From NCBI GenBank assembly GCA_947095585.1, contig OX352761.1, forward strand, positions 49,650,019-49,714,018: DNA of 64,000 nt, given 5' to 3'. Position 1 is the first letter of the stretch, and every line of letters begins with the position of its first letter. Position numbers and translations under genes: made by a program. Positions 55,936 through 64,000 of this stretch are shown one piece after another. The notes beneath the pieces were generated by a model. The model did no database searches. It was not told the DNA's origin and worked only from the letters and a program-made list of their open reading frames with translations. Origin of the DNA: Nephrocerus scutellatus. Lineage: Eukaryota; Arthropoda; Insecta; Diptera; Pipunculidae.

Positions 55936-56216
55936 CCTTTGTTTGTTAAAACATAGCCCTTCTGGCATAAGTATTGCCCCTCAGGCGTGGTCGAGTTCTT
56001 TTGACGGTCGAGGATTTGAATAGTATAATTGCTTGGTATTAAGATGGTATAATGATAACGCAGCAACCGATTTGTATTTTGATTCGGTATTTTTTTAAAT
56101 TTTTTTTTATGATGTTGTAACGAAGTTGCCTATCAGCAACTACGCCACAAACCATACGGCTAGTAAAATTATATTCAAAATATATATATATATATGTAAT
56201 GTGTGCGCACAACTCA
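55936..56216. other. no gene seen
   Basis: Non-coding stretch between the gypsy integrase and the Tc1 end. Includes a (TA)n-like tract at 56180-56195. Confidence 0.4.
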
Positions 56217-56218
56217 TA

Positions 56219-57420
56219 CAGTCCGGTTCAATAGATTACCGCCACTCAATTCTGAGAAGCAAAAGTCAATTTCCAGCCGGTTTGTGTGAGATAGAAAAAA
56301 TTGTGAAATAGAGAAAGAAAGAGTATTTAGTACTGAATTCAATAGCAAAAAGCAAAAATCGTAAACATCAAGATAACTGTGTTTTTTTTTTTTTTTTTTT
56401 TTTTTTGAAAAATGAGTCAGAAATTCATGACATTGTTTTGGTTCATTTGATTACCGCCACTTGAAAAATTACATGAAATAATAGCATTATGTGTGATTTC
56501 TTACCAAAATTGTATTTTTTTTAAATACAATATTAAAATATAATTTCTAATATTTAGTGGAACTTCCATTTTTCAGAATAACTTCTAAAATTGCCATTCC
56601 ATTTTTCAGAATAACTTCTAAAATACGATTCTTAAGTGAGTCGCACAATGACTTTAAATAATTGTGTGAAAATTCTGCACAGACCGCTTTAATCTCTAGA
56701 ATCAGCTCTTCCTTAGTATCATACTGTTTCCCTAGTTCGTATAATTTACGTGTGAGCCAGCTCCAAACATGTTCTATTATGTTTAAGTCCGACGAATATG
56801 GTGGCCACGGCAATAGCTGGACATTTTGGCTTGTGATGTACGATTTTACAACGCGAGCTGTGTGTATTGGCGCGTTATCTTGTTGGAAAATCCATGAGAG
56901 TGGTATGAAAAGGTCATGGATTTTAGGGAAAACAGATTCCAGTAACGTTTTGTAACTGTTTCCGGTCATTTTTGTACTTTGAAACACCAAATCAATTGTG
57001 CCATAATAAGAGATTGAACCCCAGACCATTACGCCCCCTTTTCTACTATGATGGCGATTCAAAAACACTTCCTCTTTCCTAAGGTCATGAAAATAATAAT
57101 TATACCCATCTGGACCATCCAAATGAATTATTTTTTCATCTGAAAATACGACTTTTCGCCAGTCATTAACACTTTGACCTTGCATCACATTCCAAGTCAT
57201 GTGCTTCTTTGCGAATTCCAATCGTTTCTGCTTTCGTCCATCATTCAGTGGTGGTTTTTTCTTTATATTCAGCCGCTTCACATGGAGGCAATTTTTGCTG
57301 TCTGTGTTTCCCCACTATAGCCAGTTCTTTTCAGTCGACTGCGAAGTCCGACTGTGGTATAGGGTATTGGATGCGCCAATCTCCTATATAGGCGAATACC
57401 TCTACACGTAGGTTTAGGTA
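56219..57420 (-). mobile_element. Tc1 transposon, 5' truncated, with IR/DR-type 3' end
   Basis: The right end (minus strand) is CAGTCCGGTTCAATAGATTA, next to TA at 56217-56218. A second, similar block GGTTCATTTGATTACCGCCA (56440-56459) lies about 220 bases inside in the same orientation, the outer/inner direct-repeat arrangement of IR/DR Tc1 elements. The transposase frame follows at 56547. The other inverted repeat is not found: sequence becomes LINE tail at about 57420. Confidence 0.75.
56547..57281 (-). pseudogene. Tc1 transposase (DD34E), N-terminally broken
   Basis: 244 codons. Catalytic triad: D48 in VVFSDEKI, D135 in IFQQDNAPIHT and E170 in SSDLNIIEHVW, giving 34 residues between the last two (DD34E). 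The GGVMVWGSISYYG block is typical. The first 80-100 residues (two HTH motifs) are missing from the frame. A remnant, LRSRLKRTGYSG, is readable in another frame at about 57300-57360. The C-terminus carries a tandem duplication, ILEVILKNGM read twice. Catalytic residues are present but the DNA-binding part is lost. Confidence 0.88.
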
Positions 57421-58200
57421 TATATATATATATATATAGGTATAAATAAGTAGTTATTCTTAGTTTAAGACTTGAAGAAAGAATGTAACATAGTATTAAA
57501 TCTCAAGAAGAGAAGAAAGAAAAAGAAAACAAATAATAAAATAATGAAAACAAGAAGAAAATACAAATAAAACCGAATTATTATTTATAAGGAAAAACAA
57601 AAACAATTTGTAACACGGTAGAAGAGGAGAAGAACCCTGGGTAAGCCGGCGACCCGAGTACAAACGTTACAATGTACACACGCTGAAGGGATTTGCTCCC
57701 TTATAATGCTTAGTACAGCGTGGCCGTTAGAAAATTAGGGAGAGGAAAAGATGAGATGTCTATGCACGGTGTCTTAAACGACTGCATATCATACAAATGC
57801 GGAAACACAGAATCAGGCAATTCATTCCAAATAACTATCGTGCGGCTAAAGAACGAATCTCTGAATTGGTTAGTACGTCAGAAGATAGGCTTAATGGTGG
57901 ACCCGTGAGTTGGGTTGAATGAGCATTGGAATTGAGGACGAGGCAGTATTTTTAATTTGCTTCACGAATAACCAAAAAATTTTACTTCCTTTGGGACATT
58001 AAAGTATTTTTGTCTCAGTTTTTGGTCATTGTCGAATTTGACTTGTTTAAGGTAGGCATTGCAATCATTTCTGACTCGTCTAAATTTGGTTCGGTTTTTC
58101 ACAGTGGATTTTCTTTATATAACCGAAAGCATACCTCACGGTTCCTAGTAGCCTCTTTGCAGCTTAAATCATACCAAGCATTTTCCTTCCCTCAAGGATT
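57421..58200 (-). pseudogene. LINE 3' end: ORF2 C-terminus, 3' UTR and (TA)n tail
   Basis: Minus-strand reading gives LPRPQFQCSFNPTHGSTIKP, a stop, then RTNQFRDSFFSRTIVIWNEL, PDSVF and YDMQSFKT. The SFFxRTxxxWNxLP block is the usual C-terminus of jockey/CR1/I-like ORF2. It is followed by about 280 bases of 3' UTR (to 57440) and a (TA)n run at 57419-57437, which would be the microsatellite tail. Upstream (57960-58200) another LINE-like helix run is readable (CNAYLKQVKFDNDQKLRQKY), suggesting an internal deletion. Confidence 0.65.
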
Positions 58201-58389
58201 ATGTTAGTGATCGTATCAGAATGGCATCCACACCACTCTTGGCGTTAATTGGCCAGTTAATGCTTCTATAGAAATTATTGAGGCCATCTCATTCGTCTTT
58301 CTCGTGTAGCCATACTTTTCTTTTAGGAGTTTTTTCTTTAACTGTGTGGTTTGACAACGAGAAATTAGTTTATACTACACAATGGTTTG

Positions 58390-58675
58390 GCCGTTTGGCG
58401 GTCTTTTGAGGGTGTTTTGGGGGTATTATGGGAATCTTCTGGGGAGTCTTTTAATAGTCTTTTAGGGGTCTTTAAGTGTATTTTGGGGGTTTTTTATGCG
58501 TCTTTTGAGGGGCTTTTTGTGGTCGTTTGCGGGTATTTTGAGTCTTTGGGGGACTTTTTATGATTTTCTGGGGTTTTTGTGATCTTTTGGGGTCTTTTAT
58601 GGGTCTCTTGAGGGTTTTTTGCTCAACAACACCAAGAAGTTTCACTTACACCGCGCGTAAAGGTTAAACGGACTG
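58390..58675 (-). repeat. Helitron-related minisatellite and motif, inverted
   Basis: Reversed, this gives the ACGCGCGGTGTAAGTGAAAC motif followed by AAAAGACCCC-type units, the same order as inside the Helitron (42502-42912). Units of about 10-15 bases with GGGTCTTTT cores on the plus strand. Confidence 0.7.
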
Positions 58676-58677
58676 TT

Positions 58678-59055
58678 TTTTTTTAATTCTCTATATTAAC
58701 TTCGCGTCGTTTGTTCGTGGTGGTGGTGGAATCTTGCGATCCTACTTCCCAAAGCCCAATTTTATTGCACGCATGTTTTATTTCCCGCGACAACACTTTC
58801 GATTGAAATTTGATAGTGATCGTTCGCCGGGGTCGGGGGGCTCCTATTAAATTTTTTTTACAATCATGCCATATAGCGGCATCAGATCACGCCATACCAT
58901 AATGACTGTGTGTCTGTGTGCAGTGTTGCTTTACTATTTGAACCACAACAGCATGTGTTTTTATTTTTCAGCATATATAATGTATTACTTTTACGCGCAT
59001 ATTTTGGTTATTAGAGAATTTGCATAAAAAATTTAATTTTTATTGGTTGTTTATT
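58678..59055 (+). repeat. R1 repeat copy
   Basis: Starts TTTTTTAATTCTCTATATTA, includes CCCAATTTTATTGCACGCAT, GGGGTCGGGGGGCTCC and CATATAGCGGCATCAGATCA, and ends TTAGAGAATTTGCATAAAAA, TTTAATTTTTATTGGTTG. It sits at the edge of the Helitron-related motif. Confidence 0.7.
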
Positions 59056-59179
59056 GTTTAGGCTGGATCTTTTGACAACGTCTCACTCCAAGTTGAAAAG
59101 GTTGAATTTTAAATGTTTAGTCACACTTTTAATGGCCACTGTTAAGTCACACTTTTAATGTCCACTGGTAAGACAGACT

Positions 59180-59690
59180 TTCAATGTCCACTGTGATATG
59201 GCTGCAACTGGAACATTGGGAACAAAGCCATTTCTCGGCGCGGTTTGTGAGAAATTCGTTATGTAGGACTCATATGCGACTTGTTGCTATAGAAATTCTG
59301 GGATATGGTCGTTAGGAACTGGAATATCGGGAACTAAGCTTTTCCTCAAGCGATTTGTTGGAAATTATGTAGGACAAAGATGGGACTATAAGACTTGTTC
59401 CTCTGGAAGTTCTGGGATATTATCATTAGAAAATTGAATTTTGGGAATTAAGCTATTTCTCAAGCGACTTGTGCTATAAGACTTGCATATTTGTGTGGAA
59501 TTCGGTATGTAGGACTAAGATGCGGCTATAAGACTTTCTCCTATGGAAATTCTGAGATATGGTCATTAGGAACTGGAATTTCGAGAACTAAGCCATTTTT
59601 CAAGCGATTTGTGTGAAATTCTGTATGTAAGACTAAGATGCCATTATAAGACTTATTCCTATGGAAATTCTGGAATTCTGGAATGCACGC
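59180..59690. repeat. 113-bp tandem repeats, about four copies
   Basis: Units start near 59205, 59318, 59431 and 59568 with AACTGGAAT, and contain AAGCGATTTGTG, TATGTAGGACTAAGATG and TATAAGACTTGTTCCTATGG. One unit has an extra 24-base partial repeat. The same family lies inverted at 63480-63960. Confidence 0.8.
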
Positions 59691-60423
59691 GCATCACAAT
59701 AAGTGGTTGTGAACATTTAAATGCGTTTATAAATTATTTATTTTATTATAATTGATGTGATGATGATGTATGTGATGAGCTACGGTGCCAGTTTTTAAAT
59801 TCTCTACACCTACGAGTATTTACTTCGCGTTCTGATGGGTTTGTTTGTTGTGCCTCGCTTTAAATTTTCTTTAATAATTTCAAAATTGCTAACTCTCAAT
59901 AACATTACAATCAAGTTACATATCATGAAGAGAACCAAACAACATCCTGATGTATGTTTGCTTCTTGAATAATTGAATTGAATTAAAATATTTAAACTCG
60001 GAAATTACTTTATAACAACATAAATTGTAGCTTTAAAAACTAGATACCTTAATCTCTACACTTAAATTTAAGTTAAATGTATTGTCAGAAAATGTTTGTA
60101 AACGTTGTCGCTCTCAAATCCCTTGCGGCCGTGTAGACGACACAGCCTACCATTTATATTTTTTGTTCTAAGAAGTTGTTGTTATTAACTATAGAAGAGT
60201 GGATTTTTGTCGATTTTTATTTATATGACTTTTAGGATTTGTTTTTTTTTTAAGTTAACACACTACTACTACTGTTATACTTCTTTATTACGTGTTCACG
60301 TGTTCTGAGTTCTGATATATTTATGACGGTTTTGTACTGCACTCTTTTTTCTCTTTAACAATCAACCCTTTATTATTTCGCACTGAGTATGAGTTTGGGA
60401 TTCTTGGCAAATGCTTTTTATTA
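59691..60423. other. no gene seen; would be leader of the LTR remnant to its right
   Basis: A+T-rich, non-coding. GTCAGAAAATGTTTGTAAAC plus GTTGTCGCT at about 60084 recurs, slightly changed, at 61259. No gag-like frame on the minus strand. Confidence 0.4.
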
Positions 60424-60776
60424 GATATCCCACCGCTGTCACCAGATGTTGAGTCGAGAAAATAAAACACTTTGTTGATTAGGTTTTTTGAATGGCAAAC
60501 TACTTCTATTATTATCTAACAATGGTTTTTTAACAAGAGCTGCAGTTTTTGATTGTAACTTGTGACTAATAGGCAACTTGCCTAGTTTTACTTTCTAATT
60601 TGACTGCTTCATCCACCGTTCCATCTCTTCCTCCATATCTTCGTTTCTTTGACTTCTTATCCAGGTAAAGTGAAACCGTTCTGCTGACCTTCGTGTATCA
60701 CACTATTCGTTTTTGCACACATGTCATTAGATTCACTTGGCCTTTCTCGCATTCGCTTGTTCGTACCAACGACTGT
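60424..60776 (-). repeat. LTR retrotransposon remnant with primer-binding site
   Basis: On the minus strand TGGTGACAGCGGTGGGATAT (60444-60425) directly follows a sequence ending CTCGACTCAACA (60458-60447). This fits an LTR end followed by a gypsy-type primer site. The LTR would extend right from 60447; its far end is unclear because a SINE lies at 60789. No coding region was found to the left. Confidence 0.6.
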
Positions 60777-60788
60777 GAGAATAAGATA

Positions 60789-61089
60789 ATAATAATAATA
60801 TTCGGCGCGACAGACCATTGCGGTCCAAGGCTTAACTTCTCGCGACCATTTGTGCTTCGCATGTTTATTTTTAGACACAAATGGAAGGGACAAGAGACCT
60901 ACAATTTAAGGCCGGATCCGAACGGCGAATTGAGAAGCTTTCCGTGACAAGGTATTACTCTTGGAACGTTTGTCACCCATTCGCGAGAGGTGGGACACCG
61001 TGAAAAATACTTTTGGTGTTGCTGGGATTCGAACCTGAACCTCCTGCTCAGCAGCCATGTGCACTTCCACTGAGCCACGGCGCCCACGC
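60789..61089 (-). mobile_element. tRNA-derived SINE, copy 3, with 12-bp target duplication
   Basis: The minus-strand copy reads GCGCCGTGGCTCAGTGG (A box), GGTTCGAATCCC (B box) and the common body, ending in ATATTATTATTATTAT. GAGAATAAGATA flanks both sides (60777-60788 and 61090-61101), a perfect 12-bp target-site duplication, so the insertion is well defined and fairly young. Confidence 0.9.
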
Positions 61090-61101
61090 GAGAATAAGAT
61101 A

Positions 61102-61830
61102 GACAATTGAAATCGACACTTGACACCGGTATGGGTCGACGCTACGGTGGATCGTTGGTGTTCGATTGATAGAAGCGGTCAACTTCCAAGTGCTGCCTCA
61201 TTCAATAGCGCGGATTGAACATTTGAACGGAAGAGTCGTAGCTTGGTGTTAAATGTATTGTCAGTAAATGTTTCTAAACGTTGTCGCTGATTCCATTGCT
61301 TCGCCATACCATGGATATTCCAAACGCAGACTTTGCTTTGTCGATTCGGTGACAAATATCCTGTTCGATTCCACCTTCGGCCTATACGATGGAAGATGAT
61401 GTTTCCACAAAAAGGTTCGCAACACACATGTGGTGAAGATGACGAAGAAAACGTGTAAGAAACAATCCCAAAATATGAATACATTTGGGCGAACCTCTTC
61501 CAAGCCAGAAATTCCACCATAAAATCTAAGCTAAGCTGTAACACAATGGTTATATCAGTACCTACCTACATATCATTGATCATAGAGAGGCTACTGTTTA
61601 AAAAGTCTGGAATCACGAGATTTGTAAATTTCATTTATATTAGCGGTTCGGTGGACCTTTGGGGTTTTGGGCTGCTTGGAAACATTGTAGACATATAGAC
61701 ATCATTTGTGCGTATCCAAAGACCCATCCGCATTTTTTGTAGTTTTTCCTGATTGACTTAATAACTGCTACAGCTCGTAAACGGTTGAAATAATAAAATT
61801 TTTCATTAATATATTTGACTTACCCAGACA
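61102..61830. other. no confirmed gene; probably host flank or intron
   Basis: After the SINE there is moderately G+C-rich sequence (61100-61500) without a recognised protein. Just before the ATG at 61831, TTGACTTACCCAG looks like a splice acceptor, so this region could be an intron with further 5' exons outside or unrecognised. Confidence 0.4.
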
Positions 61831-63112
61831 ATGTCAAAAAAAATGATAGATTCGTTGGGTTCACAACTTCGGGAAGCGGAAACTCGACGTGCGGATATAG
61901 AACATGCTCACCATGTAAGTTAAATAAGTTAATAAGTTAAATTAGGTAAAAAGTAAAATATTTTAACCTTTAAACATAGGAAACTTTGGCGCAAATACAA
62001 AGCCTTACAAATAATGGAAATACTGACAGTGAACTGTTTGAAAATCTTCACTCCAGAGCACGTGAATTGGAAAAAAAGGTAACACATCTTATAAGTCATT
62101 TAATTTTACTTCAAAATTATGTTTCGAGTTTGGTTCTTGGGAATCAATCAAAATCATAAAGTTGGTGTATTGAAAAATGGTATTCTATAGGTATTGATCA
62201 TAAATCCCTTTGAGCCCTCCACATGAGGTTGAAACTTTTTCTGTAGTTTATTGTTTAACAATATACAGTGTGTTTCGTCGGCCCGTCCGGAAAATTCGGA
62301 ATATTTATGAAAATGTATCGCAATCATTTAAAGTCGGGGTCCAACTGTAAAACTTTGCAAGTTATTACGTTTTCAATTTGGTAACCCCTTTTCACATTTT
62401 TCATCATATCTCCCAAGTTATGTGCTCGATTTTAATTCTGTATGTGCTTTTTAAAAGCTTATGAGTCACTTTATTGGTTAATTTGCACACTAAGCCAGGG
62501 TTTCTTTGAAAGAATGTGACAAATATTGGGAAAATAAAAAAATAACTTTAAGTCGAGAAAATGTCCTATTAACATATTTATGCTAATATACAGAATAATA
62601 TCTACAAATTCACAAAACATTGTTACTGCCTAACTCAGAACAGCAATTTGTCGGAAAAAGGGCGTTTGTATTCGTTTTCTGAAAATAGGGTCGCTCCCGG
62701 GTAAAACAAGTTTTACAGTTAGACCCCCACTTTAATGGATTTTTTGCGATAATTTAACATAAATATTCCGAATTTTCCGGCCGGACACTTCCCGACGAAC
62801 CACACTGTATATATAACTTATCTTTATACATTTATCGAAGAACAATAAATTAAAACTAGGTTAATATTTCAGGAGGCTCTGGAAACTGTTCATTGTGAAG
62901 AATTGCAACTTGAATTATCCACAGCACTCAAATCTTATACAAGCCGGTCTACAGTGGGAGCCTCAACGACATCAACTACAACCAGTTCAACGGTAACGTG
63001 GGCACCGACTGTCAGCGATGATCAGGGAACTGAAATAGATATAATAATGGCAAAAATAGAACAGGCACGTTTATTAATTTTGTCATCACTTAAAGATAGA
63101 ATCAAATCTTAA
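61831..63112 (+). CDS. three-exon coiled-coil protein gene (host gene, function unknown)
   Basis: Exon 1 is 61831-61914, exon 2 61980-62078, exon 3 62873-63112. The joined frame has 140 codons plus stop with no breaks. Introns are 65 bp (GTAAGT..ACATAG) and 794 bp (GTAACA..TTTCAG), both phase 0. Exons 1-2 give charged helical sequence (QLREAETRRADIEHAHH; SRARELEKK), a likely coiled coil. Exon 3 starts with more helix, then a Ser/Thr stretch (STVGASTTSTTTSSTVTWAP) and a helix EIDIIMAKIEQARLLILSSL. I do not recognise the family with certainty. The ATG is preceded by a splice-acceptor-like sequence, so exon 1 may be internal and the protein longer. Confidence 0.72.
62266..62807. repeat. MITE with about 100-bp terminal inverted repeats in intron 2
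   Basis: The left end CAGTGTGTTTCGTCGGCC and the right end, inverted, CAGTGTGGTTCGTCGGGA continue to match through GGAAAATTCGGAATATTTAT and AAAGTxGGGGTCxAACTGTA. Flanked by TA (62264-62265, 62808-62809). 542 bp, no frame. The CAGT ends and TA target suggest a Tc1/mariner-related MITE. It lies wholly between the splice sites of intron 2. Confidence 0.87.
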
Positions 63113-63390
63113 TTATACACACATTTTAAATTATTTGAAATTAACAAACTAAACAAACTAAACAAGCTATGACTTGCTTTCACATAATCAATTTCGTAAC
63201 TGCAATTATTAGCATTTCTCTTTTGGGATCTTTGGAAGAAATGCATGTAGTTTTACATGCCGTATTTCGAATGTATATTTTTGTCTAGTTCTTTACATTT
63301 CATATTTGCCTTTCCCTTCATTTTGAATTCACTTCCTTTGGCTCTTTATCGTCTGTACGTCGGCATGGAAAAATCAATTTAATAGTAAAA
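63113..63390 (+). other. presumed 3' UTR and flank of the three-exon gene
   Basis: A+T-rich sequence after the stop codon. I see no clear AATAAA signal before the repeat at 63.4 kb, so the transcript end is unknown. Confidence 0.35.
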
Positions 63391-64000
63391 AAAAAGAGTG
63401 CGTGTAACTTTTACGCGCGGTTGAAGTGAAACTTTTTTGACATTGTTGCCGAACTTACGATTAATGATGAGATGAGATGACGATGAGAAATGACTTGGTT
63501 CCAAAAAATTCCAATTTTCATAGGAATTTTCATAGGAACAAATGTTATAGTCGCATATTAGTCCTATATTCTGAGTTTCATACCAATCCCTTGAGAAATG
63601 GCTCGGTTCCAAAAATGCCAGACCCTATTGGCCAGATCCCAGAATTTCCATAGGAACAAATCTTATAGTCGCATATTAGTCCTACATTACGAGTTTCATA
63701 CGAATACCTTGGTTCCCTATTGGCCAGATCCCAGAATTTCCATAGAAATAAATCTTATAGTCGCAAATTAGTCCTACATTCCGAGTTTCATACGAATCCC
63801 TTGAGAAATGGCTTGGTTCCCAAAATTCCAGACCCTATTGGCCAGATCCCAGAATTTCCATAGGAACAAATCTTATAGTCGCATATTAGTGCTAAATTCC
63901 GAGTTTCTTACGAATCCCTTAGAAATGGCTTGGTTACCAAAATTCCAGACCCTATTGCAGTCGAAGGCAGATCCATGTGTGTTCAGCGGTCATATCAACG
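63391..64000. repeat. Helitron-related motif followed by 113-bp tandem repeats
   Basis: Starts AGTGCGTGTAACTTTTACGC and GCGGTTGAAGTGAAACTTTT, as at 42525. Units of about 108-116 bases then follow (63487, 63595, 63709, 63806, 63922) with TTGAGAAATGGCTTGGTTCC, CCCAGAATTTCCATAGGAAC and TCTTATAGTCGCATATTAGT. They are the inverse of the 59.2-kb array. It runs off the right edge. Confidence 0.8.

Overview
This is eukaryotic, almost certainly insect (dipteran) intergenic or heterochromatin-like DNA. The protein-coding content is nearly all transposable elements of kinds common in flies: Ty3/gypsy including an env-bearing errantivirus-type element, BEL/Pao, Ty1/copia, jockey-like LINEs, a Tc1 element and a Helitron. 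There are also A+T-rich MITEs, a tRNA-derived SINE and satellite DNA. Introns with GT..AG ends and a tRNA-SINE rule out a prokaryote. The exact species cannot be read from the sequence; a higher fly is inference.

Layout. 1-2970: gypsy element on the minus strand, running off the left edge. 3.08-3.47 kb: LINE reverse transcriptase scrap. 3.59-7.5 kb: decayed copia element with an insertion in its protease. 7.5-13.7 kb: mostly A+T-rich MITE-like sequence plus a hAT-like fragment. 13.75-32.3 kb: a nested block. A jockey-like LINE (plus strand) was hit by a BEL/Pao element (minus strand, 20690-26664, 5-bp target duplication CTGAC) and by a MITE-like repeat here called R1. Two tandem duplications of 3827 bp and 3507 bp then copied its two flanks. 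32.1-32.7 kb: palindromic MITE dimer. 32.8-35.7 kb: internally deleted gypsy element whose gag carries a SAP domain. 35.8-38.34 kb: 58-bp satellite with a 174-bp higher-order period. 39.0-40.6 kb: gypsy fragments. 40.67-40.84 kb: the C-terminal half of histone H4. 41.07 kb: SINE. 41.73-43.30 kb: Helitron. 43.3-48.24 kb: R1 copies, tandem repeats, SINE and MITEs. 48.24-55.34 kb: errantivirus-type gypsy (gag, pol, env) with several breaks and no 3' LTR. 55.34-55.93 kb: another gypsy integrase. 56.2-57.4 kb: Tc1 transposase. 57.4-58.2 kb: LINE 3' end. 58.4-61.1 kb: minisatellites, R1, LTR/PBS remnant and a SINE with a 12-bp target duplication. 61.83-63.11 kb: the one likely host gene, three exons of a coiled-coil protein with a MITE in intron 2. 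63.4-64 kb: 113-bp tandem repeats.

None of the elements looks fully intact. The errantivirus-type element (intact RT/RNase H and one in-frame stop in pol) and the BEL element are closest. I found no convincing new functional system. The most informative signals are the datable nesting order, the two near-identical tandem duplications that both break inside one BEL insertion, the R1 family with a recoverable target site, the satellite's higher-order structure and the split host gene. R1 is a working name used only here.
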